DNA from: Trochalopteron elliotii
Lineage: Eukaryota; Chordata; Aves; Passeriformes; Leiothrichidae
NCBI GenBank assembly: GCA_024734555.1
Contig: JANPWX010000030.1
Span: forward strand, 371,888 to 435,887
Reading direction: 5' to 3'
Length of the DNA stretch: 64,000 bases
Positions 42,001-53,873 of the stretch are shown here, in pieces. The position numbers and the translations under genes were made by a program. The notes beneath the pieces were generated by a model. That model saw only the letters and a program-made list of their open reading frames with translations. It had not been told where the DNA came from and made no database searches. The first letter of the stretch is position 1, and each line of letters begins with the position of its first letter.

Positions 42001-43610
42001 AGCCAGAAATTGATCTCACATCTAGCTTCAATAAAGATTCTTGTTTTAGAGGGAAACTGTAGACCAGCTGTAAACTCCAAACAAGCCTTATGACAGTATG
42101 ATGCATTAAACATCAGGATGACTAGTCTACTTTTTTCGTTCAGCACAGCCAAGTTCGCATATGTGTCCTCCTCTCCTTCTACTCCGGGTGTCTTTAGCAG
42201 AGGTTTGCTAAATTTAATCCACAGTTGTAGACCAATAAAACCTCAACTGCAGACCCTCCCTACGGAGGAACCTTACTGTCTAAGAAAGTAACTGAAGTTG
42301 TAAGCATTACAAAATAATTAACCAGCTCTGCCTGTGGGGAGATGACAGGTGACACCTCTATAAGAAAGTTACATCAGCTACCTAAGCAAATGGTACAAGC
42401 ACCATTAAATATATTTCAGCACATTTAAGGTATTTCACTACACCATGTGCCATGTAAAATGTAGTCATGTAGCAACATGAGTAGGGGTGCATAAACACTG
42501 CCCTTGCACATTAGCCAAAGCCCGAGCTTCAGCCCAAGTTCACCAGATGTGAACTTTCAACTTTAGGGGAGCATCAAGGCTGCCTGTGGCCAGAAAGGAA
42601 ATTCAGCCTGTGCTACATTCAAATTTAATCCCATCTACCTGCACTGACAAGATGGTGTGCATTTAAGCTGGGCCTTTCCGAAGAGTACCCCACATGGCCC
42701 ATAAAAATTGGCACAGCATCAGCTGGCCATCACCAGTGAACAAGCTGGCTATGCTCCCTGCTACAGGCACTTGATGCAAAAGGCTGCAAATGGCTGCAGA
42801 AGCTGCAGGCACCAGAGCTACAATTTTGCCCAGTGCATCCACTTTTCACTTACATGATTTTCCCATCTGTAAACAATAAAACAAAGCCTGAGTATTATTT
42901 ATTACATGCTATCCTGTCAGGATGGTGTCATGAAGACTGCCTAGCATTTAGCATGGCTTTCAAAGGGACAGAACCTGCTGTGAAAAGGACTTGATCTTTT
43001 CATGTTTCATGTGCTCAGCTGTGGGGGACAGACCAAAGCAACATTCGCAAGGTATTTAGCACAAAACATTCTGCCACGGCTATCTCTTTGTAACAGAATG
43101 TAATTCAGATCAGTATTAATAATATCTGAAACAATCTACTTTATCCAATTAGGTTTTATTTTAATTTTAAAAAATCCAATGGTTGTTTCAATATAGTTAG
43201 CATATAAAAATGGTAGAAAGTTTGCTGCGCACCAGTTAATCCCACCCTTGCTCCACTGAGTGCAATTGCAATCAACTTGCCCATTTCACTTCTCACTCAC
43301 TCTGCTTATAATCTGGTTCTTCAAGAATTTTAGTTTCCTGGGACAGGTTGCAAGTAGGAGAGAAATAGCAGAAACACTCACACAACACTGGAAAAATTTT
43401 AGGATTATTTAAATTTTTTTAGTCTCAGACTTGAGATACCAAAATGGGATGGATGTGTGAGTACACTTTAGTTGTCTCTAAAGTGAATTAGTAAATTTTG
43501 CAATGAAAACAGGAGATTAGTAGCTGGATGTGTGGATTATGGCATTCTGTGGGTTGCCATATGCTGTGGGACCCATCTTTTGAAAGAGATTTTAATCAAC
43601 TCAAAAGACA
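39020..43610. other. Intergenic region between HEBP2-like exon and NHSL1
   Basis: No coding exon is recognised. The only structured item I can name is the LTR-like segment near 41.03-41.29 kb. The remainder is AT-rich unique-looking sequence with T-rich tracts (for example 39889-39921). Confidence 0.55.
41030..41290 (-). mobile_element. Possible ERV LTR 3' portion, minus orientation
   Basis: On the minus strand, GGAAAGAATAAAGGGGATTG is followed by CAGATTGTTGTCTAATTTC and ACGACTCTGCATCCAGTGG. This is the look of an LTR polyA signal followed by U5. I associate similar wording with avian ERV U5 regions, but ends, promoter and duplication are not resolved. Confidence 0.35.
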
Positions 43611-43634
43611 ATATGGCAACTAGCAGACTTTTTC

Positions 43635-43640
43635 TTTATT
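43635..43640 (-). terminator. NHSL1: Candidate NHSL1 polyA signal
   Basis: On the minus strand the sequence reads GCTTCAATAAAGAAAAAGTC and is followed by T/G-rich text (tctgctagttgccatattgtc), a good cleavage-site context. It is the first canonical hexamer found downstream of the NHSL1 stop. Confidence 0.5.
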
Positions 43641-44319
43641 GAAGCAAAGTCACAGCATTTTCAGCACTATTCCCTTCTTGTGAAGGGAAGAGTTAAATGA
43701 AGGCCCCTGAAATTTACATAACTAACAAGTAAAGGATTGAAGAAAGAGATTACAAGCATATTTCTCTAAAATAAATAATCTACAAAGAGTGCTTTTTCTT
43801 CTTAAAAGCAATCTAAAAATGTAAAAATTCTACAGTAAGGAGATCAAAAGATATTTTAACAACTTTCAATATTTACAAACAATACAAAAACTGCGCATGC
43901 CATCAAATGATGCAAAATTCTTATTAAAAATTAAGCTTCATTCCTACCAAGAACCAAAAACTCCAGCCAATATTTCAGTTTCAATTAATGGTCTTCTTTA
44001 CAATTGGAAAACCGTTAGATGTTCTTATTATCTGTAAAATATACAATGAAAACGAACCTCACTAAATTATTAAGGTTAAAAAAGAAGAGCAATACTGCAG
44101 GCAAATCAAAAAGGAAAGTAACTGTAACTTATTCTTTGGTAACCAAAAGTTAGCAAGTATCTGTATTTCAAGAGATGAAAAGTAATAGTCTCCCCATCTT
44201 GATGAATGAAAGACAGATTTCTGGCAAACACAACTCCCAAGTTTCAGTTTTGAAAGACGGGCTCCACCTACAGCTTTGTAGTGCAAGTCAAATTTCTCTT
44301 TCCAATCCAGAAACACAGC

Positions 44320-44720
44320 TGTCCTGGTTCCGGCCAGGACAGGCTTCATTTCTTGCAGTAGCCAGGAGGGGCTGTGGCCAGGACACAGAGGTTATTCTAC
44401 ACCACCTCACAACACTGCTGGGGACAAGGAAGGTCACACATTACCAGGCTCTGCATGGTGAGCAGTCACCTGTGAGTCATTCACCTCTTTTGTGCACACT
44501 CTGTGTACTGTTGCTGTTACTGTTCACTTTCTTACTTCATTGTTGTTTCCAGTAGATTTTTTTTTCTTTTATCAGCCCCCAACCTTCATCTTTTGTGCCT
44601 CCAATTCTCCTCTCCAGCCACCCACAGAGGTAAGAGGAGAGGGGAGTGAGTGAGCAGTACATGGTTTGGAGTGTTTCAGTGGAGCACCATATTGGGGAAT
44701 ACTGTTCCTAAACCATGACA
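44320..44720 (+). mobile_element. Solo LTR inside the NHSL1 3'UTR, antisense to the gene
   Basis: The 401-bp element begins TGTCCTGGTTCCGGCCAGGA and ends TTCCTAAACCATGACA. The ends form an imperfect inverted repeat (TGTCCTGGTT against TGTCATGGTT). The interior includes GTAGCCAGGAGGGGCTGTGG and GGAGTGAGTGAGCAGT, which I associate with a common passerine ERVL-type LTR family. A second copy lies inverted at 14796-15232. No coding internal region flanks it, so it is a solo LTR. The flanking 5-mers (acagc and gtaac) do not form a clean target duplication. Confidence 0.72.
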
Positions 44721-45574
44721 GTAACCCTTCCAAATTCTGGCAATACAGTTTCATTCTTCTCCCACTTCACTGATGTCTGCTTGCACCCTCTGCACACATC
44801 CACCTGTTCTAGTTCTCTAAGGGAATACTCCAGTCAAGGAAGCAATTCACCTGGAAATGTGTGTCTCACCAAGTGAACGTGTGTGGCTGCATAGCAGCTA
44901 GTAGCGTGTAATAAAATCAGCTTCCTTTTCCACCTTAACTACACAGTTCATTTTCCTTCAGGAAAAAGAATTAAAAGTACAGTACCCTGGACCAATCCAT
45001 AACCCGGTGAGCTCATTGCTTGAGCAGGACACGTTTCATTGAACGCTGGGCCATGCCCTACTAAGGAGCCATGGAACCCCAGCACCAACCATGCTACCTT
45101 CTCTCAGAGGTGAATGGGCCTCATTGTGCCTCCCTCTGCTTAATGAATGCACTACGCTGCATCACTAAGATGCTTTTGAATCAAATGCCCAGCCTGTACC
45201 AGAAGAGCCTTCCCATTTCAGGCTTATTCCTAGATTCTGCTTGCACAACTGCAGTCTCAAGAAAAATAAAAACTTCACACCCCTACAGACTGAGAAAACT
45301 TCCCCACCCCAACCCACAAGAGGACTTCTAAGGCTTTACACAAAAAATTCAACTGTTAACTTTCTTCAAGCCACAGACCACTCATTCAAAGCAAGTGCTC
45401 CCCACCCCAACCCAACCATGCAGAACCATCGTCACTTTAGCATTTAAACATACACATGCAGTTCATGGAATAAATGCTCAACAAAGTAACCTTGCCCTGG
45501 TCTGGGCTTTCTTCTGCAATCTAGTCCCCGTGATTTTCTAGACTAATATCCAAAGCCTTTTGTCACACCGCCTT

Positions 45575-46295
45575 TTAACTTTCTTCAGCTGAAGAGTTTA
45601 GATACTTCCTTGAAGCACCTTGTTGAGTCATTAAGTCTACGTGGGCTGGATCCAAGGTCTCCTTGCCTGCCTCCTCAGCGTACGGAAAGTCATTCATGTC
45701 CATTTCATCACTGTTAAACATATCAAGCTGCCCCTCTTGCTGCTGTTCCAAAGTCCTCCGGACCCTGCCCTCAGACTGTTCCACCACTTCCCCATCTCCT
45801 TCACTAATGACAGTCATGGGGCTGCTCTGGATGCGGTTGCGAACGTTGTACTTGCTGCTGGCAGCAGACGGGGGTGTCCGTGACCGGCCATACCTCGTGC
45901 CAGAGAAGGACATGCTCCTTGGCATCAGGCCCTCACTCTTGGCCCACTCTTCCTGGGCCCGTTTGCTCTTGCTGGGTGAGCAGCTGGCAGGACTGTCGGA
46001 AAGGTCAGGAGAGGAGTCTGTCTTTGTCCGGTGGAACCGCGGGTCCGTGTTCTTCAACATCTCTGCTGCGGACATGCGGGAACTGGTGTCACAGCGACTG
46101 CCTTTCTTCAGCAGCAGGGCTTTGAAGTTGTCATTGCTGGTGCTGCTCTTGCGAACGCTTCTCTGAATGGATCCAGCCTGTTTGAGGGTAGCTAAATTTG
46201 GGGAAGCACCAGTGGGAGTTACGGGGGGCGACGGAGAATGGTTGCGGGTACGGTCGTCTTCAGAATCTTTACGGCCAAGGACTTTCCTTTTGGAT
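45575..46295 (-). CDS. NHSL1: NHSL1 last coding exon (C-terminal 239 residues)
   Basis: Read leftwards, the exon follows a pyrimidine-rich acceptor (tttgtttcaaactcag). It starts with one base completing an Arg codon, giving SKRKVLGRKDSEDD, and ends AEES and TAA. Blocks shared with NHS-family C-termini are clear: RNHSPSPPVTPTG, IQRSVRKSSTSNDNFKALLL, RMSAAEMLKNTDPRF, GLMPRSMSFSGTRYGRSRTP and RIQSSPMTVISEG. The region is Ser/Arg-rich and looks disordered, with many likely phosphorylation sites. The last ~50 residues (EEEQ/acid-rich through QGASRKYLNSSAEES) are less conserved apart from the final EES. Phase fits the 49783-49912 exon exactly (AG + A = Arg). Plus-strand frames over this exon are shadows. 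Confidence 0.93.
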
Positions 46296-47330
46296 CTGAG
46301 TTTGAAACAAACACAGAAAGAAAGAGGATGACACAAAAATGAAACTTTTTACCTCCTCTAAATAAACTCAGTTTAGAGGGATGACAATGAATTAAGCTAA
46401 AGCAGAGACAAGGAAAAGGGAGAAGTGATCTAAATCTAAAGCATGAGTAAGAACACCACCAGAACTGCACAGGCACTAATGCAGGTATTAGAGGTATAAA
46501 GTAAGTTTATTACTCTTTTTCTGCAAATCTGGAACAATGAAACTATTAAAACTGGCAATAGTGATGTTCAAAAGACTTTAGCAAATTTAGTGAATCGGGT
46601 TTTCTGGGCTCAGTATTCAACTGTTCAGACTAATGTGCTCTAAAGATTTATACTCCATGCTGTTTCTCTGTTAATTTGGGGACTTGATTCAAAATACGTC
46701 ATTAAGAGTATATGGGTTGTTTTGCTTCATTTCACTATTTCATTTGACACACTGGAGAATTAGAGGTGTAGTTCAGTGCACTTTCCTTCAGAAAGAAGAC
46801 ACAGCAATGCACTGCTGCTGAAGATGGAGAAAAGGGAGCCACATGCAACAATTCTAGATTAAATGATTTAAAAAAGCCCCTCCCTAATCCAAATATTAAA
46901 TCAATAGAGAAAAAACTTTTCCAGCTCCTCTTAAGATGCACAGACAAAATCCACAGTTATGTTGGTGCTCTGTCATTGCAACTTTCAACTAAATGAAGGA
47001 GAGACCAACTTCCTGACAAGAAAGTTATCTTTCCAAATGAAAGAGTGGAGTGTTTGTCTATTTAAATGTGAAGTGCAGGGACAACACAAAAAAAAAAAAT
47101 AAGAGACAGTCATGGAACTGGGAATATGTGGAAACTGGACTTTTACTGCCTGATTTTCACATTACTAGAAATCTTTAAGAAACGTACATGCCTGGTATCT
47201 GCAACACAGCTGCTTTGTTTCTTTGCTGACTGAGCAAGAATTAATCAGAAAAGATTGTATAAAGCCTAATTTTAAATATGGCATTTTGGCAAAAGTTTAA
47301 AGCAAGTCAACAGACTTCTCAGAGATATAA

Positions 47331-47358
47331 AATTATCATGCTATAATTATCATGCTAT
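47331..47358. repeat. Perfect 14-bp tandem duplication
   Basis: AATTATCATGCTAT occurs twice back to back with no differences, suggesting a recent duplication within the intron. Confidence 0.92.
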
Positions 47359-48904
47359 TCCATATTAATTTTTATTAAGCATGTGTTCAATCCAGACCAT
47401 TCCCCTTGCAAAACAGATTTCTACTTAATGTGATCTTTAGCTTTACTTTCTTAAAAGCCTTGAGATTTTGCCAAGGCAAGCTCAAATGTGTTCATGCATG
47501 GCAGCCTATTAATAATTAAGAAACCCCTGAAAACAAAGAAGCAGGATCCATCAGCTGAGTAGGTGGCAGCAACAGACATTGCCATAGGCTGTGCCAAGAC
47601 TTTGGAGTGATCCTGTCTCTCCGAAGTGGTGAAGTTTATGCATAGCTCACTTGTGATACCCCCACAGGCAGCTGCACCAGCTGTTATTTTCAGCAGCTGC
47701 TGCTGCCTCCACCTGTCTTTCTGAAGTATGAATGTAATACCAATGTCCATTCAGCCTGAGGATGAATGGATATCAGAAGACAGCTAGGGCTAAAATGATG
47801 ACTTCAGGAGCAGCCAACGTAGGAACTTTATCTAGATTTAACTGTGTGTTAGTGCTGTAGGCAGCAGATGGTTTTGGTGCTTGGATGCTCTGCAAGTCTG
47901 TATGTGAACACGTGTGCGCATTTGTTACAGCGAAAAGATTTTCCCTCATTAGGGTTTTGGCTGCCCATGGATATCTTTAAACACTGCAATGCTGGGATTG
48001 TACTGTTACCAAACCCCAAATTAAACTGAAAAAAAAAATTGAGTTGCAAAGATCTGCAGGGAAAGACTTTGTTATCCTAGCTTGGAGCGATCTGATGAAA
48101 CTAAGAATGCAGTGGAGAGCAGTCAGTGTGCTGTCAGCACCTAGCCAGCTTTTCTCATTATGTATGAATTATGGAAGAAACTTGAAATTAAGAACCAAAT
48201 TTGGTTTTGGTGGCTTTTCGGACACAGATAGGATATATATTCAAGCAAAACTATGGCTTAAAACTTTGGACTGTTCTTCCTGTCCTTAATGCACATACCA
48301 CTAAATTTCTTGTCTTGCTCCAAGAATATATTCAACAGTGCCAATTACTGAAGTAGGATCTTTTAAAAACAGTGGGGGAAAACCAAAACCTTTTTTATTA
48401 ATTAGCAACCAAGGAATAAAGTGGTTCAAGTCTAAAGCCAGCGAAAGCAAGGTCTTAATAAAAAAATGTGTCAAGCAGTTCTAAGTATGTCACATCCAGT
48501 TCCACTGTCCATTTCCCCACAAACTCATGAATTACAGGTATGTGCATATACACAGAAATCCACTCTCTGACTGCATACATAAATGAGAATGACTACTAGC
48601 CAGAGTATCTCATTCTAAAGCCAGATTTGACACAGTTCTAGAGAGCGCCATGCAACATGAATGCAACAGACCATTTTCAGAATGGCTCATACAGGCCAAG
48701 TCCTAAGGGGTAACAGTAAATTATAAAAAGTCAGTATCATACATACATAATTTTTGTAATGTCTGGAAAGGATTTGTTTCAAAAATGAAAAAAAAGAATA
48801 GCATTTGCATCTAAAATGCTGCAGCCTCCCAGCCGCTCTCTTCCCGTCCCTCATTCCCAGTGCCCATATGTACAAACTGACTGAACACCTGGATAATCCC
48901 CACT

Positions 48905-49050
48905 CCCTGGCAGGGAGGCGGCCCCTCTGCGGTTTGCAGTGCGCGGCGCAGCCACGCGATGGCGCTGCCGCCACGCCCAGCCCGGCCCGGGGCGGGGCGG
49001 CTCCGGCCGCGGTCCGGGACCGCTCTCCAAGGGAGCCCGCGTTCCCTGTC
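48905..49050. promoter_or_regulatory. Small intragenic CpG-dense patch with GC boxes
   Basis: Within AT-rich intron DNA, about 150 bp becomes strongly GC- and CpG-rich (for example GTGCGCGGCGCAGCCACGCG and CTCCGGCCGCGGTCCGGGAC). It includes an Sp1-type box GGGGCGGGGC (48989-48998). Undermethylated CpG islands usually mark promoters, so an alternative NHSL1 start, an antisense RNA or an enhancer is possible. No TATA box or clear first exon is visible. It may also be a fragment of a GC-rich retrocopy. Confidence 0.5.
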
Positions 49051-49782
49051 CAGACTTGGGGCCTTCCTGTCCTTGGGCCTTTCTCCGGTTTTCTTCTTTC
49101 TGAGCACCTAGCGTGAACAGCACATAAATCTAGCTGCCATTCGGGATGATTTTATTTTCAAGGGAAATGAATAATGTCATTAACGACAGAGCCAGTATCG
49201 CACATTTCATTCATGAACCAGTTTGACACAAAACACCCGACCTCAGGCTGGATTATGGCAAACTATAATCCAGCGTTTGCCATATGTTTTGCCATATGAC
49301 TGACATGTTGTGTTACTTGCCAGTTTCAGCCACGCTTGCCATGAAGCATTAGCGTTGAGCCTCTGTCCCAAACTGCACCATATAAGCAGCGAAGAGAGTA
49401 AAAAGAGATGGAGAAGAACAAGAATGAAAACAAAAAGATACACAGAAAAAGCAACAGTAGAGTTAATATGGCAGATTGAGAACAGTACAATAAATACTAG
49501 ATGTAACTTGATATTTTAAAGGGCAAGGTATGTATAATATAATCTACATCCATTTAATCTGGCTGGTTTTAGCTCAGAATGGATTAAATACATTTATAAA
49601 ACAATACAAGACAAGTTCTTTTCCTCATCTTTTTCACATATAGCTTTAGTAGAAAGTTGACATACGTGCTTTCTGTTAAAGCCATGACTGCTGTAATTGG
49701 GTGTTTTATAAAGCAATGTTACATTTACTTCTTAAGAGACCTACCGGACCTGACAGTACAGGAAGGGCAGTTTCTGCAGTAC

Positions 49783-49912
49783 CTGTGAATGGCTGCAAAA
49801 AGATCCTCCGTAGTCCTTGGCCTTGCTGGTGTTGCCACTCCGTCCGTCTCTTCCCCATAAGTACTGCTTGGCAGGAATGAACTATTGGCTGTGTCTGATT
49901 CAAACACCTCCA
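49783..49912 (-). CDS. NHSL1: NHSL1 penultimate coding exon
   Basis: The 130-bp exon runs from acceptor tttttgcatag to donor CAG|GTAC. It supplies TG to complete a Val codon, 42 full codons, then AG. The translation is (V)EVFESDTANSSFLPSSTYGE, then ETDGVATPARPRTTEDLFAA and IH(R). The PSRPRTTEDLFAAIHRSKRK-type block across this junction is an NHSL1 hallmark. Because 130 is not a multiple of three, skipping it would shift the frame, so it is probably constitutive. The PARPRTTEDLF segment is the most conserved part; the upstream acidic/serine half is not diagnostic. Function of the block is not known to me. Confidence 0.93.
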
Positions 49913-50456
49913 CTATGCAAAAAGAACGAACAACAGTCAGTCTGTCATGCAAACCCCACAGGCACATAGTCCTGAAACCAGCCCTTGCTGACTCCAAGGA
50001 GAAGCAAGCATCCGATGGACCGAGTGCAGTGCTGTCATTACTGTGATTTCAGATCAATGCTTGCTTAGGGAACTGCAGTGCATAAAATAAATGCCCGTGC
50101 TTGCTCACACGTAACAGGTGGAGAACAGCAAAACCAGAAAATCTGTAAGATTTGCACTAAAATGCAAAACCAGTATTAACAAATTAACTGTTTCCATAGC
50201 ATGCTTTAATACTAGCACAGTTAAATGAAGCATCATTTTCTTTCTGTGTCTGCAACAATGAGAACTCAGAAAGGAATTGTATGAAATGTCATAAAGTATT
50301 AATTAGATCCCTGCAACTTTTTTTTAGTTGTAACAATCACAAGAGGTTCTGCCCTCTACAGAATGCCACCTCAATGCTGGGATGACTACTCTCACTCTCC
50401 ACCTTCTTCCAAACAGCTACTGCTGCATCTGAATTAGTCAGAGAAAAGAGACTCAC
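49913..50456 (-). other. NHSL1: Short NHSL1 intron
   Basis: A 544-bp intron with donor GTGAGT (50451-50456) and a TAG acceptor. Nothing further is recognised in it. Confidence 0.85.
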
Positions 50457-53400
50457 CACTTTCGTTCTCTTGAGATAGGTGCCCGTCAGCGTTACTGCCA
50501 CTGTCTTGGCTGCTGCCTGAACTGCTTCCTTCATCAAAAGCAGACTGCTCCTCCTGCCTGGGTTCTTCTTGAACTGGTGATGCAGCAGGCTGTACCACAA
50601 AGGCATTCGCTCCCACTGTCTCAGAGAAGGTGAATCCAGCAGCTCCTCCCTCAGGAACCAGGCTGCCAGAGTCCATCTCGCTAGAACTGAGTCCATCTGT
50701 AAGACAATTTCTCGCCTCCTCAGAGTGTGCAAGCACAGCGTCTCTCTTAGTCGGGCTTCTGGCAGTATCACTCACTTCAGCTGCTTTCTCCACTGTAAGG
50801 TCTAACTGTGGAGGTGGTACCAGAAGGAACAGTTTGGGTTTCTTTGAAATAGGAGGTGGTTTCTTGCTTGGCAATACAACCTGAGTCTTGTCAGGAGATG
50901 CTGGTGACCCCTGAAGTGACATGCCAGAAGGAAGGTCTTCACCCTGCACTGAGGACTCAGGTGTGTCGTCAGTGGCTGACCCCAGAGCATCGGCTTCAGA
51001 AGATTTCTTCAGACCTACTGCACTCACAGGCTTTTGATCACTGTCAAGTACAGGTGTGTTATCAGAGAGAATGAGAGGAGAACCCCGAGACAGTGTTTGA
51101 ACTGCATTTTTAAATGAAGTGCCTTGAGCTTTCATTTCCTCATCACCCAAGCTGGTACTGAGTTTTAGTGAGAGAGATGGCTTTAGCAAAGACTGTGACG
51201 ATGAATTTGCAGTACCCTTTTCCTGAGAGGCGGTTTCAGAAGCAGATTCAGTTGATGGTTCACCTTCTGTGGATTTTTTCACAGACCTCAACTGCACCAT
51301 TTGGAGTGCCTTGGTGGTCACTAATGGCATCACAGGTCTTGATGAATCTTGCTTGGTGAGTGGCTGTTTCACTGGACTGTAGCAAGAATCCTCCTGGTTG
51401 TGTTTCTTAAAAGAATACTGTGGGTATATTGTTACATGCTTTGTTATTTTGGGATCAAGCGGTGGTGCTGGTGGCGGGACAGCTAAGGGGCAAGAAGGAG
51501 GAGGAGGAACAGGGGAAGAGAATGAACTGATGGAGGCTTCTTGTGGAAACCATGGGACAGTCTGAGCAAAAGTAGAATTTACACTGGCTTCTGGCGGAGG
51601 AGGGGGGAACGTGGGAGAGGTCGACAATGGTGACAGATCCATGACTTCTGCTGGAGGAGGAGGAGGAGGAGGAGGAGAAAGTTCAGAGCAATGTGGAGAT
51701 GTTGGAAGAGGAGGTGGTGGAGGAGGTGCAGCAGAATCAGCAGGAGGGCTCAGGGCAGAGTCCAGTTTCTTCACACTCACACTCCCTTCAGTAGATGTAT
51801 TTGAAGAAAGAGAAGTGGATGACGAAGACATGGAGACTGAAGACAGAAGAGAGGACTTCCTTTCAGGCACTTTAGGCTTCAGCTTGGATTTCCCATTTCC
51901 TGATGATGCAGACTTTACAAGTACAGGCACTGGAGTAAGCGCAGTGGGTGTATTGGACTGGCTGGAATACCCACTCGATGGCGATGTGACTCGGTGGGAT
52001 TTCTCCGGAGAAGCACTCTTTGGTTTGGCCAGTCCACTGGGCACTTGTGGCACAGAAGCCCTTGAGCCATCACTGAAGTGGCTGATGCTGTAATCACTGA
52101 GAGCAGATGATGTACTGGCAGAATGGGTCACCGGAGACTTCACCTGGTCATCTGCCACTGCAGCATAGTCGCTATAGTAACCCCACTGGTCAGCATACTC
52201 TGACTTTATGCTGCTTGTTTCACTCTGGGACGGAGTGACTGTGCAGATGGAGTACAGGTTTGGAGCAGTGGTGGACATCATGCTGCTGCTCGCACTGACC
52301 GAGCTCTGGCTGCGGGAGCGCAACACCCAGGGATCCTCATAATCACTGCAGGGGCTCTGGGAAGGGGAGCTGCCATTTTTGCACTTGAGATTCAGCTGCA
52401 GAGAATGCTGGAGGGTGGCAATGAGGGTTTCATCAAGTACCTGTCCATTGGATTGGGCTTTTTTCTTAGGCATCCTTCTGAGTGAGTCTGTTCTGGATGG
52501 TGGCAAAGGTGGCTTCTTTGCCTTTTTCAGTGAGATGTTTCTTGCAAGGGATTTGTCACCTTGGCCTGAGTGGTCATCCTGATGTTTCTTCTCCCTTCCT
52601 TCAAAGACATTTACCACGCTGTCTCTGGGGTTCTCAAAACCATTAGTGCTGTTGCATGGCATGTCTGACTTCAGTCCAGAGTCCATATGCACAGAGCCAT
52701 AATAGCCATCATGGTCCACAGAATACAGGGAAGTAGAATCGTCCCTGACCGACGTCCTCTCCAGGCTGCTGCTGCTCAGGTTGCTACCGGGCGTGGCACA
52801 GCCTGGTGTGGTACAAACCACCTTGTGTGAAGGGGTCTCACTGTTTTCTGAAGACTTGTACAACCAATGCTCTGTGCTGCTCACTGCTGCCTGTGCTCGC
52901 TCCCCAGAATAGCTGGATTCACTCCGACCATCGCTGTCCTGGGAAGGGCTTGCTAAAGCAGCAGTGTTCCTACAGCCATAGCTCATGCTCTGAGACCCAG
53001 CCTCTGCATTCCCAGGAGTGCTCAGAGAGACAGCAGAGTCACCAAGAGAAAGCATCATGACAGTGTTAGATGGGATGGTATCTGAAGTCTGTGAGTGACG
53101 TGTGGAGCTACTCTCACTCCAGTTACCACTTGAAGAATGGTGATCTTCTTTCCCACTTATTGCACTGCTGGTAGCAGGATTGTCTCTCGGATTTGGAAAG
53201 GCAGTGGAGCTGGAAATTTTACTATCCAATGATCCAACACTCTGGGCAGCATGAATAAGGATAACTTCTGAGGAGGACGACAGTGTTGCATTGGGTATGA
53301 TGCTCGTTGAGTAAGTGGCATGAGGAGAGACCACACATGCTGGGCTTGAGGACTTCTCACTATCACAGCCTCTTACCTCTTGAGACTTTGGCCTTGACAG

Positions 53401-53873
53401 GGTCCCCATCGTGGGGTTATTCCTCAGATGCACGACACTATCATCCACTTGCAATTTACTTATCTGGTGGGGTAAAGTGCCAGCAATGTCTTCTGTCTGC
53501 CTTGACATCATGCTCTGTGTCTGATCTAGGGACTGCAGAGACACTCTCGCACCAACCCGAGGCAAGCTGTGAAAACCTATGTCGCTATTTTGGCGAGAAG
53601 CAAATATAACTGCAGCAGAATCACTCATCACTGACATGTTTCCAGATGAGCTGGAGAACTGAGACATCTGGGCTGCAATGCCTTGTCCTTTCTGTGCTCG
53701 TATTCTTCTCATTGAAGGGGGCACAACTTTAACTTCCTCTGTCTGGCAGCTGGTGTCCTTGGTTTCAGAGCGCTGCATGGCGGAGCGGTAGCTGTCTAGT
53801 CTCCCTAGCGTGGAACAGTGATCTGGGACATACATCGAATGCCCTCGGAAATCACTTTGGCCAGTACCAACTG
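50457..53873 (-). CDS. NHSL1: NHSL1 giant central exon
   Basis: This 3417-bp exon (about 1,139 residues) follows a CAGCAG acceptor and ends at G|GTGAGT, phase 1 at both ends. It begins AVGTGQSDFRGHSMYVPDHC, then DTSCQTEEVKVVPPSMRRIR and AQKGQGIAAQMSQFSSSSGN, all clear NHSL1 signatures. The SH3-ligand-like KKAKKPPLPPSRTDSLRR maps near 52480-52530. Ser-rich stretches follow, then three polyproline runs near 51590-51740, one of eight prolines encoded by a GGA-type repeat. A second SH3-type block KKPPPISKKPKLFL sits near 50820-50872. Known: NHS-family proteins bind the Scar/WAVE complex. NHSL1 is reported to bind the Abi SH3 domain and to limit Arp2/3-driven lamellipodia. The exon is nearly all low-complexity and predicted disordered. 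Long plus-strand frames over it are shadows. Confidence 0.96.
51653..51677 (-). repeat. NHSL1: Coding GGA/TCC trinucleotide run (eight prolines)
   Basis: The plus strand has an unbroken GGA repeat that encodes a run of eight Pro on the minus strand (LSPPPPPPPPAEV). Such runs bind EVH1, SH3 or profilin-type domains and vary in length by slippage. Confidence 0.9.

Larger units (their letters stand above)
43615..45574 (-). other. NHSL1: Probable NHSL1 3'UTR
   Basis: About 1.96 kb of non-coding DNA separates the NHSL1 stop from the first good polyadenylation signal on its strand. A solo LTR in the opposite orientation is embedded at 44320-44720. No convincing minus-strand AATAAA or ATTAAA was seen between the stop and 43640, which is why I extend the UTR across the LTR. 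The true end could differ if a variant hexamer is used. Confidence 0.5.
46296..49782 (-). other. NHSL1: NHSL1 intron containing a GC-rich patch
   Basis: A 3.5 kb intron lies between the last two coding exons. Known NHSL1 proteins join these exons directly, so no coding exon is expected in it. It holds a perfect 14-bp tandem duplication (47331-47358) and an abrupt CpG-dense patch at about 48.9-49.05 kb. Otherwise it is ordinary AT-rich sequence. Confidence 0.75.

Noticed and set aside
45663..46166. 167-codon open frame on the plus strand
   Set aside because: Antisense shadow of the conserved NHSL1 last exon, with no independent family resemblance.
50337..50771. 144-codon minus-strand open frame overlapping the NHSL1 giant exon end
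   Set aside because: Wrong frame relative to NHSL1 and crosses the exon/intron boundary; a chance open frame.
51611..52093. 160-codon open frame on the plus strand
   Set aside because: It lies wholly antisense to the NHSL1 giant exon; its GGGGGG-rich product is the mirror of polyproline codons.
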